Below are positions 1 to 10,531 of a DNA stretch of 64,000 nt, piece by piece. The stretch lies in contig NC_052507.1 of assembly GCF_014356525.2 (NCBI RefSeq), positions 40,102,368 through 40,166,367 on the forward strand, written 5' to 3'. The stretch's first letter is position 1. Every line of letters starts with the position of its first letter. Under the pieces are notes generated by a model. The model worked only from the letters and a program-made list of their open reading frames with translations. It was not told the DNA's origin and did not search any database. Source of the DNA: Nilaparvata lugens (Eukaryota > Arthropoda > Insecta > Hemiptera > Delphacidae). The position numbers and the translations under genes are program-made.

Positions 1-282
1 TTTGGTCAGATTCTACGTTGTATGGCTCGGTCGATCGTTAGGTCGCCGATCAGTAAATATTTATGCCTAACCTCAATTTTCAATACTTTATATAATATTA
101 TATATTAGAAAAATTTATTTCCATTCCTCTTAGGCTGTTGTACAGTTTAGCCAGGACGTCTGATATTATCTAATCTTTACGTTATCTCTTTGGCGATATT
201 AGCCAATTACTTCACTTAGACCTATAAATATTTCAACTAGGGATTTTTATTTATCAATCCAAATTAAATATGTTACAATGTT
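1..282. repeat. Dispersed repeat X, copy 1
   Basis: This AT-rich stretch aligns by eye, in the same orientation, with about 55810-56115. Shared landmarks are a GCCTAACCTCAA-like block, TATTATCTAATCT, GGCGAT, GACCTATAAA and a terminal GTTACAATGTT. Both copies stop at that last motif, which suggests a real element edge. No coding capacity or terminal repeat is visible, so the class is unknown. Confidence 0.5.
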
Positions 283-840
283 AGGACGATCCAGTCGGGG
301 GTCCAGACTAAACGTCTGGCTAAACGGATATGGCGAGCAAAGCGAGCCTGACGGCTAGTAATATAATATTCCCAGGAATAGCTCTGATTGAAGTAGCAGT
401 GCCCAATCAATTTTCCCGCGATAAATGCATTTCAATCTTCAACTTGGTGCCAACCTAACAAAGTCAACTCAACTTAATGTCAACCTGACAAAATTATTAA
501 TTATTCAGTTACCAGTTAACAACTGTTTCGAAGAGGTACTCTCTCTAGATTATAGTTCTATAGTAAAATGTGATATGGACAATTTTCAATTATAATTAAG
601 AGAATAAGAAGAATATACTTGCAAAAAGACGAACTTTAAACCCTTAAAAATCACCCTTAGAGTTAAAATATTGCCAAAAGATTTCTTAGTGCGCCTCTAA
701 AGGGCCAACATACCTACCAAATTTGAACGTTTTTGGTCCGGTAGATTTTTAGTTCTGCGAGCGAGTGAGTGAGTGAGTGAGTGAGTGAGTCAGTCAGTCA
801 GTCAGTTAGTGAGTGCCATTTCACTTTTATATAATATAGA
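283..840 (-). mobile_element. Non-autonomous Helitron, family 1, copy A (3' end lost)
   Basis: Read on the minus strand it begins TCTATATTATATAAAAG at 840 and is preceded by A, the expected 5' TC terminus of a Helitron. Next come GGCACTCACT and a TCAC/TGAC microsatellite at about 757-820. The body matches copies B (7002-7627) and C (39298-39977). It contains the internal inverted GCGAGC hairpin and CTAG near 340-357 but breaks off at about 283, before the terminal hairpin and CTAG seen in B and C. There it abuts repeat X. No Rep/helicase gene is present, so mobilisation would be in trans. Confidence 0.7.
757..820. repeat. GAGT/CAGT microsatellite inside Helitron A
   Basis: Tetranucleotide GAGT units are followed by CAGT units. 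The same position is repetitive in Helitrons B (7021-7100) and C (39907-39950), so the microsatellite is a conserved part of the family just inside its 5' end. Confidence 0.9.
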
Positions 841-1006
841 TTCACTATGAAGAGATGGCAGACTTTGTGTGTCTCCAGCGTTATTGTCCTGTCACCAGCT
901 GGCAGATCTTTGAATAGTAGACTTGAGATGCGCGTGTACACTTGCGTCAGGTGATAAATTTTCAAAACGGCAAGGAAAGTTGTGTGAGTGTACCACACCA
1001 GATTTT
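841..1006. repeat. Dispersed repeat M, copy 1
   Basis: About 165 bp runs from the TTCACTATGAAGAGATGG-like edge to ACCACACCAGATTTTTT. An inverted copy lies at 42218-42387, recognisable from ATCTGGTGTGGC, TTTCCTTGCCGTT, CACCTGACGC, AGCCAGCTGGTGACAGGAC and TAACGCTGGAGACACAC. It looks like a short non-autonomous element, but I see no convincing terminal inverted repeats and cannot assign a superfamily. Helitron A abuts its edge at 840/841. Confidence 0.65.
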
Positions 1007-1283
1007 TTTTATTTTGAATATGATTATTTATGAATAACTTGACCCATCAAACCCATAAGGTTTCTTCATCTTTTAGGTCATGTTCATATTTTAGAGCTGG
1101 CTATACGTCAGCTTATGAATTTCGGGGATGAGATATTTTGATTTTCAACAGACGCACTGGCTCACTCACTTCTATTATCCACATACGACGAACGGCTCAG
1201 CTGTTTTTCCAAGGATGAATCATCCTTTCAATGTCGTTCAGCGAGTTTTCCTAGGGATGAAACCTAGTGCAATCGAACTATAA
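1007..1283. other. Unassigned AT-rich spacer
   Basis: No gene or clear repeat is visible. Two loosely similar motifs, AAGGATGAATCATCC and AGGGATGAAACC, occur near 1211 and 1252. They may belong to an older repeat. Confidence 0.4.
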
Positions 1284-2075
1284 TTATTATTTTATTTATA
1301 AGGCTAAGGCCCGACAGAATGAAATCACACCACAGCCCAAACTACTGAGCCTAAAATATTGTAATTTTGCACAATTGTTTATGGTAGCCTCAAGACATCC
1401 ACTGAGAATGGATTTTCCGAAATATGCCCCCCTGAGGAAGCTGGAGCCCCCCAAAAATTTTGTACTTTTTAACCGCTCATTGCACAGCAAAGTCATGTGG
1501 TACTTTTTTGTTCAGCTACGAAAAAAAATTAGATCTATGCAGAAAAATTCTGATCAGGAGCACAGGGGGGTTCAGGAGAGGGCATTTTTCGAAAAATTTG
1601 ATGTAAGATCACACTACAGCTCATACTAATTGGCCTACAGACTTAAAACTTTGCACAAATATTCTTCAAACATGCTAGACGCGCACTAAGAACGGATTTT
1701 GAGATATTTTGCCTCTAAGGGTTTCAAAGGATGAAAAAGGATCCTATTTAGTAAGGTTATGAACGTGGTTAGGTGAATGCCATTTGGAACTGAGATAATT
1801 GACACATGATATTCTAACATAAATGTTGTAATCATTGGAAAGCTTAAAATAATTTCATCAATCAGCTGATCGAATTTAATTTTCTGTGGATCGAAAGCGC
1901 GAGCTGTTCCACTGCCACGTGTTTGTTCCATTGTTGTATGCTTGGCCAGTTCAGTTTGCGCCTTCTATCAGCTGTATATGGAGTCTCATACATTCCTATT
2001 AGAACAGAGCACAGAGATTTCCTTTGGTTAGGAGTTTGTTGATGATTCTTTTTTCAAATTCAAATTTTATTGCAA
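1284..2075 (+). mobile_element. Helitron family 2, degraded 5'-end copy
   Basis: The segment starts near a TTTATAAGGCTAAG motif and follows the same course as 13905-14439 and 14440-15177: CGACAGA, GAAATCACACCACA, TGCCCCCCTGAGG, the CACAGGGGGG block, GGATGAAAAAGGATC and CAATCAGCTGATCGAATTTAA. The intact copies begin TCTCTATACTTATAAAAGG, but this copy has lost a clean TC start and no 3' CTAG end is visible. Apparent reading frames here reflect the repeat sequence and recur, broken, in the other copies, so I do not call them genes. Confidence 0.65.
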
Positions 2076-2239
2076 ACTACACAATTTTTTTTGGTAGTAC
2101 GATTTTTTGCCGTTCTTATAAATTCTATACATACTCTTCGAACCTTTTTACCGACAAGTTCGTTGGACAACGAAATCAACTCACTCCTTCTTCCTTTTTC
2201 AGGATTTAACAAGATAGTATTGAATTTGTATAAGAATAA

Positions 2240-2340
2240 ATTGTTGTGATTCATCATTATAGCCGGGATCGACGACTTAATGTGTCCGTCCGAAACACAG
2301 AGTGTAAGGCCTAGCCTATTAATTGAACCCATTGAGATAA
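2240..2340 (-). repeat. Probable SINE relic
   Basis: The stretch around 2261-2312 (AGCCGGGATCGACG, GTCCGTCCGAAACAC) resembles the conserved body of the intact SINE at 31842-32093 (AGCCGGGACCGACG, GCCTATCCGATAACAC), in the same orientation. A weak TTGAACCC at about 2322 may be a decayed B box. No target duplication is visible. Similarity is by eye and short. Confidence 0.4.
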
Positions 2341-5160
2341 CACCACAGGAAAAGTGGTGGCTATGAATACTGGAACGTACTGTACAAGAAGGAGCACTTT
2401 ATGCTCTTGGCAAAACGACATGCTTACATTATCGTGCACTTTACATTAGGTGACTTAACACATGTTTTTTATACATAAATAGTGATACTATCTTGCAAAA
2501 AATCCTTGTGTATTTAACTGGCTAAAGGGTGTATTTCGTTGTAACAGATGATAAAGTCATTGGTTACTATTCGGCTAACAGTCTGTTGATTGGAAATGTG
2601 TTTTTGCTGTCCGCAGCCTATCGCAATGTAGTCGTTGTATTACAAGCGCCTAAGCCTAAACACGTGTGATTGAGAGCACCAACAATGCCCTACAGAATAT
2701 TGTGGATTGGAGCCTGTAGCCCGACGAAATTACCGACCAGGTATGCAATGCATTTCACGTTCACTGAGCCCTAATGACTGTGTGCAGGGGTCGTGGCCTA
2801 TTCTTGACAAGGGATTAATGGCAGCATGTCAAATGACCGGCGTCGTGGGAGATCGCTTACCGCATTGGAAATGCGGTCCTTTGAAGGCCCCCACACACTG
2901 ACTGACCGAAAATCGCCACTACATCGTCTGAAAGTCGGTTGGAGCGTGTGAGTGGTGGTGTGGTCTCGTCTCCTAAGCTGATTCCTGTACAGTGTGCCAG
3001 GTGATTGGACATGAGTCATTCCTTGTCCGCTGCACACAAGTGACTTGTCTGCGTGTGACACAATTTGTATGATGTCATGTAGTGGTTTGCCACCAATGAA
3101 ATCTGTTGGGCTACAAACAAACTTGATTTTCGCGTAACACAGATTGGTGGGTTGGTACATTGCGGTTATTTGATGTAAGGTCCTCGATTTGAAGTTGGTA
3201 ACCGAATTCCTATGAGAAATAGCTGGTTTTCCCATTCATTAAATTATTAAAACTCTAAAGTCTTGAGAATTTTGATGTGGAAGTTTTAAAGCACTCTCAC
3301 ATAATTTCTGCCCCTCATGTTGATATCATGTTGTGAAGATGGTATGGAGTTAGAAAGTAACGGTATATATAATGAATGATGAAGATGTCTTATTCCCTAA
3401 AATGGTGGCTAAACCAGCATCAATAGCCTAGTTAAATACCCTGGAAGCATGCCTCTAATTTCCAGGTCAAAAGTGACCAAGGTATTTTATTCGTTTTATT
3501 TATGAATTTTCTATTGTTTTCTTTTTTTTGCGAATTTTGTGATTATAAATGTGTTGTGTATGTTGCCATAAATAAATAAATCATATGATGACAAAAAAGC
3601 AATCGGCGTTTTATCAAACAATTGAAGGAATTATTATTAATAGCAGACATAAAAAGCATGTAATTAATCTCAGCTCATCAAGTTATTAAGGAACAAGAAT
3701 TGAAATTTTGACTGAACGTTTCATTCATAGCTCTCATCCAGTTCAGGCGAATGGAATTCAATAAGTTGAATGCGTGAACGCATCCTAGTAGTCGTGTATC
3801 TTTAATTGACTCGCACTATTGCTTTAGAGATAGTTCCATATGGAGAACACCTGAATGAAGAAGCTGGTTGTCGAGAATAACTACTCGTATTCTTGCCTGC
3901 AATTATTGATACCTTCTGTTTCTCCTCCTATTTTCTTCAAACAACAACATGAACTCAGCACCTAGTCGGGTCTCCTCGTGACATCGGGAAGTGACTCTTC
4001 TCAATGCTCAGAGGAGATGAAAGTATTTCCAGTTGAATCTCATAATCCTATCAAAGCGGAAATCTCTGTCTGAAAGCTTCCTGGAACTTGAGTTCTGCCT
4101 TCTAAACAGTCAATCTCACTTCTTGAATAATGAATAAGATCCAGCAAATTTTCTATGATGAAAAGTTTTTACTACTACCTACAAATTCAACATCACGGTA
4201 TATCTTGTCAAATCACTCATGTAAACTCGTTAGCAACATGAAACGACTTTATTTCACTCCATAATAAATAATCCTCAGCTTAATCTTCCGTCCTTTCTTA
4301 TTTGTTTTGTTCTTCTTTGGAACGAAGAAGGAAATTCTAGCTTTGGAGAAAGGGAACTGTATCTGGAGAGAGAAGGTTGTATAAAGGGGAGGTCAAAAAC
4401 GAGATTTGAGAGATCTTTGAATCCAGTTGCCGTCTCTACTTGAAGGTTGAATATTGTACAAACTCAGTCATTTAGTCATTTATCGCATCATCATCCCTGT
4501 TATTACCAACGCACAAGCCAAGGGCTCACATGGACATATGGATCATAAGAACATGAGAATAAGCTATATTTATAGTACGTAATTTATAACAGGAAAATAT
4601 ACAAGAGTTCAACGTAAATTTCTGGAACTGTATTCCACATTCCGAAGATTCAATATTGAAACCCTCAATCATAGAGAATTACAATAATAATGGAAACAAC
4701 CAATATCTCTATTTTTAGAATGACAATGCAAGAATGTTTCACAAGACAATTTTTCATAAACAAAAGACAATTATTCATATTAATATTATCTGTGAATAAT
4801 ATCCAAAGACAACTCGTGAAATACCATTCTAATTGTAAATTCAAAATCAATTTATCTCAATGTAGTTCCAAGTGATAAGAGACAGCAACTTTCAAGGTGG
4901 TTTAGAATGAAAATTTCACCGAAAAGGTTCTACTCAATCCTATTCGTCTCTTTTTCATCACATTCATTCTCAACCACCGAGCGTTCTCTTCCACTCGGTG
5001 CTCTTTCGATTCGACATTCGTTACTAAAAGCATCAATAGCTGCCTGCCAACAAATTAAAAATTATACGGTACATCGCATCCTACAATTAGGATCGAGAAA
5101 TATTGTAAGATAAAATGTGACTGGAATGTCCTTCACGAAGTTACACTATGTCCTTTAGTC
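2341..5160. other. Intergenic sequence, no gene recognised
   Basis: About 2640-3235 is richer in G+C than its surroundings and holds a small perfect hairpin (ACCGCATT-GGA-AATGCGGT near 2860). Possible frames there (2707-2901 plus, 2798-3235 minus) show no recognisable domain. The rest, 3236-5160, is AT-rich and I see nothing assignable in it. Confidence 0.4.
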
Positions 5161-5166
5161 CTTCTA

Positions 5167-5560
5167 TAAACAGGACTAGAGACTCTCTTCATCCTTCAGT
5201 CGGAAGCTGAGGCACGTCGTGATTGTTCCTGAAGGAGGGAGGGAGGAAGGTTGGATTTGAGGAGGAGTTTGGCTGTCGTGAGAGGAAGCAGAAGGTTGTG
5301 TTGCTGCAGACAGAGTCATCTTCTCCTCTGCCGCTGTATCCGAGCAAGGGGAAGACTAGACGATCGTGTTATCTGCTACAGGGGATTCACAGAGACAATA
5401 AAACACCGGGGAACGTGCCTGAGATTGGGGGTTCCCGAAAGGGGGATTCAGTTCGTCTTGATGACAAAGGTGAGTCTCGTACAACGGTGCCACTCACCTC
5501 CCTTAACGAACCTCTCTCAGCCGTCAACAATTTTCTAGAGAGGCGGCAAGTAGGATGAGA
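5167..5560 (+). other. G+C/purine-rich block with a donor-like site; possible 5' exon
   Basis: This block stands out from AT-rich flanks and includes purine-rich runs and an AAAG|GTGAGT splice-donor-like site at 5469/5470. A 95-codon plus-strand frame (5251-5538) crosses it but is arginine/cysteine-rich with no known domain. The donor motif is also part of a small inverted repeat, GGTGAGT...ACTCACC (5469-5498). A non-coding first exon or CpG-like promoter region is possible, but low complexity is a sufficient alternative explanation. Confidence 0.2.
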
Positions 5561-7001
5561 AGAATATCAGCACCCTTCTCAGCTCAGTTCACTACCTTGC
5601 TGCAGTATCATTGTCACCAGACCTGCACTTTTCCCGCCTGACATGAAATCGATCATTCGATATAATTTTAATGAGATCGCTAGCAATCTGTTGGTGGATG
5701 GTGTCACCTGAATGGAAAGTGGGTGTGAGAGTGAGCTTTTTAAAGTGTTTCAATGTGTTTGTAATAGACTAATTTGGTTGACTTTTTATTCTTTCTCATC
5801 CATTTAGTTCCCTCTATCAACTACAAGCTCTGGACTGTATTTTACGTACAAGGACTGTTATAATTATTGTATTCCTCTATTGCGTACTAACCAATCGCTT
5901 GACATTTCAGAGATTGGAATTTGCAAAATTAGATTGGATTTCCATCAACAGTTATAGTATCATATGAATTTGCTTAATAACAAATACAAAATAGAAATTT
6001 CTGAAAATTATATACCAAAATGGGTGTTGAGTTATCCCATGAATTACTTTCGATAAAAAATGAATATTTGAAAAAAATCCTAGAAAAACAAAAATATCAA
6101 TGTACTTCATTTCCTCAATATCAATCTACTAATATTTAATATACACTATACTTGAATAAATTTGATTATAATTTTTGATGAAATATAGATGATCATACAT
6201 TATGCAATTCTATCTTCCCTAAATCCTATTTTCCGCAGTCAAGCTTTAAGAATCATTCAAGTGACTTTGACTTTCATAAGTTCCTGATTTTCCTTTTTCC
6301 ACAGAGACATTCAAATTCAATATGGATTTTTTGAATGGCTCTGGTCCAAAATACGTTTTTAAAAGATTGCATTGTGATTCCAAGTCTTCTTAGCCCATGG
6401 AATAGCAAATGACTAAAATTGAGCAAGATTGAATGTCATTGTTTACTGAGTTTCCTCTGGAACCGGAAGTTGGATGAGGAGAGAATCTATCGGGAAGATT
6501 TGATTGGTTTCGAACTTGTCTGGAAGAAGCAATAGTCCGCTGAGTGCTATCGGACCATCAAACTTCCAACTTCTTTTTTGAACTAAAAAGTAAAGAATGG
6601 TCAGTGGGAATTACGAGCTGGAAAATACTTTCTTGCAGCTGGATACTCCATCCTTTATACTATTTTTCCTAGATTACAAGTAATCTTCATTACGTAAGTG
6701 AATTATCAACTTGACTTATAGTGTAGATGATTAACTTGGATTAGATGGAAATTACTGAGATATTGCAATTAATTATAAATAATAATAATTAATTCTATGT
6801 ATATTTCATTAGTAATAAATATTTCCAGAAAACATTGACTTTTTCAGACAAGCATGAAAACAATGAAATGATTACAACAGATCTTGAAAACAATAAGTAA
6901 AAAAATCGACTGAATATTAGCATGTGAAGTATCAACTTTGTGTCACTTAACTACAATTAACCTCATATATTCATCAACAGAGTTCAAAAACTTGGGAATA
7001 A
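5561..7001. other. AT-rich intergenic sequence
   Basis: I see no gene, RNA or clear repeat in this stretch up to the Helitron start at 7002. Confidence 0.5.
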
Positions 7002-7627
7002 TCTATAAAAGCGAAATGGCACTCACTGACTGACTGACTAACTCACTCACTCACTCACTCACTCACTCACTCACTCACTCACTCACTCACTCACTCACTC
7101 GCAGAACTAAAAATCTACCGGACCAAAAACTTTCAAATTTGGTAGGTATGTTCAGTTGGCCCTTTAGAGGCGTACTAAGAACGGATTTGGAAAAATTTTA
7201 ACTCTAAGGTTGGTTTTTAAGGGTTTAAAGTTCGTCTTTTAGCATGTATATTCTTCTTATTCCAATCTCTTAATTATAATTAATTGAAATGTCCATACCA
7301 TATGATAATATAGAACTATAATCTAGAGAGAGTACCTCTTCGAAACAGTTTTTAACTGGTAACTAAATTAATAATTTTAAGGATTGGCATTAAGTTGAGT
7401 TAACTTTGTTAGGTTGACACCAAGTTGAAGATTGAGATGCATTTATCGGCGAAAAATTGATTGGGCACTGCTACTTCGATCAGAGCTATTTCTGGGAATA
7501 TTATATTACTAGCCGTCAGGCTCGCTTCGCTTGCCATATCCGTTTAGCCAGACGTTTAGTCTGGAACCCCGACTGGATCGTCCTACAAATGAAAAATGCA
7601 GGCGAGCGAAGCGAGCCTGACGGCTAG
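7002..7627 (+). mobile_element. Non-autonomous Helitron, family 1, copy B (both ends intact)
   Basis: It begins TCTATAAAAGCGAAATGG directly after an A at 7001 and ends GGCTAG directly before a T at 7628, the A|TC...CTAG|T arrangement of Helitron insertions, with no target duplication. A TCAC microsatellite occupies 7021-7100. The 3' hairpin region GCGAGCGAAGCGAGC lies about 10 bp before CTAG. An inverted copy of that whole terminus (ACTAGCCGTCAGGCTCGC) sits at 7511, so the last 118 bp look like a short TIR element. No protein-coding gene is present; at 626 bp this is a non-autonomous derivative. Confidence 0.85.
7021..7100. repeat. TCAC tetranucleotide microsatellite
   Basis: TGAC units followed by roughly fifteen TCAC units, just inside the 5' end of Helitron B. 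It is longer here than in copies A and C, consistent with slippage. Confidence 0.95.
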
Positions 7628-7631
7628 TATA

Positions 7632-7748
7632 TCATATTTTTGACCATTTCAAGCAGCTGCCACTCATCCAATTTATAGGAGGGCTTTGAAAGATCTGTTA
7701 CCTATGAATTGGATGAGTGGCAGCTGCTGGAAATGGTCAAAAATATGA
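7632..7748. repeat. Long foldback hairpin 1
   Basis: A left arm at 7632-7679 pairs with a right arm at 7701-7748. The arms are 48 bp, differ at about two positions, and leave a 21-nt loop. Arms include TTTTTGACCATTTC and AGCAGCTGCCACTCATCCAA and their complements. It begins four bases after the 3' end of Helitron B. Nothing coding. A transcript would fold into a nearly perfect stem. Confidence 0.85.
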
Positions 7749-7794
7749 TTAAACAGCTAACTGACATATGAAATGGGATTTTGTATGTGTTCTG

Positions 7795-7987
7795 CCACTA
7801 CCTCCGTGAAAAGCCATAGTGCATGACAGGTGGTTGATGGTAATGTAAGCACAGGTAGGGCTCCTACACCAGTAAAACCACTAGCTGATATAGATCAGCT
7901 GGAATCAACACATTTTCATTGGTGTAGGAGCCCTACCTGTGCTTATGTCACCAGAATGCACTATGGCTCTGTTTACGGAGGTAGTGG
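7795..7987. repeat. Foldback hairpin 2, MITE-like
   Basis: The left arm (from 7795, CCACTACCTCCGTG) and the right arm (ending 7987, CGGAGGTAGTGG) are inverted copies of about 75 bp with a few indels. They share AGCCATAGTGCAT and AAGCACAGGTAGGGCTCC. The centre holds another short palindrome, AGCTGATATAGATCAGCT, near 7883-7900. It resembles a foldback or MITE element. The plus-strand frame 7830-8201 runs through one arm and is not supported as a gene. Confidence 0.8.
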
Positions 7988-8520
7988 TACTGCTGGACTC
8001 TCAGCTCATGACAGTTTCTCGTTCAAAGTGATGACAGTAACACTATTTGTGTTATACCTGTCTAAATTACTATGCACAGTCATTTCGAGACTTGGATCTT
8101 GTCGGCACATTTCGACAAGTCAGAGTGGATTTCAAAGTTGCGTATTCCAAAGGTCAATACAACAGTTCATGAGCGACTTCTCCAACCCAGGGGGTCACTA
8201 GTATTAAAATTTAAGAGCCTATACTATAATTATCCGTACTTTTCTCTTCAAAGCTGAATTCATAGAATCGATGGAGTACAATACATCAATTAGTATGCTT
8301 TTAATTTATAAAACTTCCAAATAACAAAGTATAAAAGCAACCATAGAATGTTCAACCATTGCCAAGATCCGTAAGCTAAAATATGAATGATGAAATGTAC
8401 CATGTGAATGGAATATGTTCAACATACTTAGGTATGTTGATGATACTAGACCGGCTTTGGTGACACTATCTCTACTTTTAATAATTTTTTGTTTCGGGTG
8501 AAATAGCAAACATGAAACGG
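7988..8520. other. AT-rich intergenic sequence
   Basis: Nothing assignable up to the LINE target duplication at 8521. Confidence 0.5.
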
Positions 8521-8738
8521 TGGCATCTTTTTTTCTTTTTTTTTTTCTTGATTTTTATAGCACCTAGTTAAAGACTAATAAGCTATTCTATTTTGACATA
8601 AATTGATAAGAATATTGTTTGTGAAGGTAAAACCCATTGGTTAAGCCTTCTATATTGGTCAAGGATTAAATAAAGATTATTTTTAGCATAAAAGGATACA
8701 GTATTCTGCCTTTGCACTTCCAATTGAACACTTTAGCA

Positions 8739-9239
8739 CTAAACTAATTCGTGTGGCTTTCTGCGTTGCAGTCTTCTTACTCCATGCACGTTGAGCAGCT
8801 GGATTGCTTCCACGTTCACATGTTGATGAAGTCTTTTCTCATGTTTTTCTGCAAATCTTTGGATTTCACTGATGACTGTCGCCACTCCCAGGTCGCGGTG
8901 GAGATCAGAGTTCCTGATGTACCAAGGAGCGTCTACACAACTTCTGAGTACTTTGTTCTGGAAGCGTTGGATGATGTCGATATTGGATGGTCGGGTGCAG
9001 CCCCAGAGTTGAATTCCGTAGGTCCACACCGGCTTGAGAATCTGCTTGTAGAGAAGCAATTTGTTATAATTTGACAACTTTGATGTCCTCCCAAGTAGCC
9101 AGTACATTTTCTTGAATTTTATGCCAAGTTGTTCTCTTTTCTTCTTCACAAGCTCCTTCCATCTAAGCTTGGCATCCAGCGTCATGCCTAGATACTTTGC
9201 AGTGTTGGAGTAGGATACAATATTCCCATTGAGTGTTAG
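8739..9239 (-). pseudogene. LINE a ORF2, C-terminal part
   Basis: This continues the reverse transcriptase in the adjacent frame. It reads through a YSNTAKYLGMTLD block, then RWKELVKKKREQLGIKF, YKQILKPVWTYGIQLWGC and RFQNKVLRSCVDAPWYIRN, all typical of the thumb and C-terminal region of Jockey-like ORF2 proteins, and ends at a stop at 8739. Because the sequence on both sides of 9239 is colinear with the family, the break is best explained by a single-base deletion. No RNase H or zinc-knuckle domain is evident. Confidence 0.8.
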
Positions 9240-10520
9240 GGGATATATTGAACTCTTCTGTTTGTAAAGTTGACTTGAACTGATTTTGCTTCATTCAATT
9301 TTATAAGCCAGTGTTTTGTCCAAACATTGATTCTGTTGACTGCCACCTGCAATTTCTCTGTAGAAACTTCAACAGTTTCACCAACTGATAAAACTGCTGT
9401 GTCATCAGCAAATGTTGCTACTGTTACGTTTTCGGGTTGAGGTATATCAGATGTGTATAGGAGGTACAAGAGGGGACCCAGCACACTTCCTTGAGGAACT
9501 CCAGCCCTGATTTCTCTGAGAGATGAAAAAGCATCATCTTGTTTTATCCTGAAATAACGGTCTTGAAGATATGATTTCAGTATTAGACTGTATTCTGTTG
9601 GTAAGAACTGGTTCATTTTGTAGCACAATCCTGAATGCCATACTTTGTCGAAAGCCTGTGCTACATCAAGGAAAATTGCAGAGCAAATTTTCTTTTCCTC
9701 CAATGTATTTTCAATAATATTTGTTATTCTGTGCACCTGATCTATTGTACTATGTTTATCTCGAAATCCGAATTGATGGGTTGGTATTAATCCATTATCG
9801 TCCAGATAAGGCTTTAATCTTTTCAGTAGAAGTTTCTCAAATAATTTTGATATTACTAGCAGTAGTGAAATTGGCCTATACGAGGTTACATCATGTGGTG
9901 GCTTTCCAGGTTTTGGTATCATGATGACATCGGCTACCTTCCAGAAACTTGGCACATATTTCAATCGGAATGAAGCGTTGAAGAGATGGCATAGCTTCAC
10001 AATTGCTTTTCTTGGGAGCTCCTGTAGAATCTCTCCAGTTATTAAGTCGAAACCTGGCGTTTTCTTTCTGCTCAAATTTTTAATCTCATATTCTACCTCC
10101 CTTGGCGATGTTGGAGTGATAACTCCTGCTCCAAGATAATGAGGATTCTCATCTATAATTGTTTCCTCATGAGGTGAGAAAACCTTTTCCAGATGATCAG
10201 CGAACAAATCGGCTTTCTCTTTATTGCTCCTTGCCCAGCAATCTTGATTCTTCCATATCGGTGTAACTTGTTCAAGAGGTCTCTTCATTTTCCTGGTTGA
10301 TCTCCATAATGAAAAATTTGTAGTAGACTCATTGGTTAACTCTTCTAAGTATTTATTGATATCATGTTGTTTTACATCCTGTATCATCTTTCTCAGTTCA
10401 TTAGTAATTCTATTAAGTTCTGTTTTAATTCTTGGATTTCTTGTTGATTGCCATGATCTTCTTGTTCTTCTTCTTTTTTCTATCAACTCTCTTACCGCTA
10501 CAGGATAGCAATTACATCTT
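9236..10520 (-). pseudogene. LINE a ORF2, reverse transcriptase part
   Basis: This is the reverse transcriptase that copies LINE RNA onto nicked target DNA. The frame is open from the truncation edge at 10520 down to a stop at 9236-9238, so the formal start (TTG at 10486) is arbitrary. Counting from 10486, landmarks are KKTPGFDLI (about 141-149), YRPISLL (203-209), FGFRDKHST (239-247), IFLDVAQAFDKVWH with the first catalytic Asp (271-284), GVPQGSVLGPLL (329-340) and the catalytic FADDTAVLS (359-367). The block order and the AGVPQGSVLGP and FADDTA motifs fit Jockey-clade non-LTR elements. The frame ends by a one-base shift in a C run near 9239 and continues in the next segment. Confidence 0.85.
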
Positions 10521-10531
10521 TGGCATCTTTT

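Larger units (their letters stand above)
8521..10531 (-). mobile_element. LINE a: 5'-truncated Jockey-like retrotransposon with 11-bp target duplication
   Basis: The perfect direct repeat TGGCATCTTTT at 8521-8531 and 10521-10531 flanks the element and is its target-site duplication. On the minus strand the insert runs from about 10520 to 8532. It comprises most of ORF2 (reverse transcriptase and C-terminal region), a 3' UTR of about 180 bp and an A-rich tail (T-runs at 8524-8551 on the plus strand). The 5' end is missing, as usual after incomplete reverse transcription, and the endonuclease domain is absent. Exact duplications and a nearly open frame imply a fairly recent insertion. Confidence 0.85.

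Noticed and set aside
1267..1629. 120-codon plus-strand frame
   Set aside because: It lies in the family-2 Helitron repeat and is broken in the other two copies (13905 and 14440), so it is not conserved as protein.
7830..8201. 123-codon plus-strand frame
   Set aside because: It runs through the arm of foldback hairpin 2 and has no domain.
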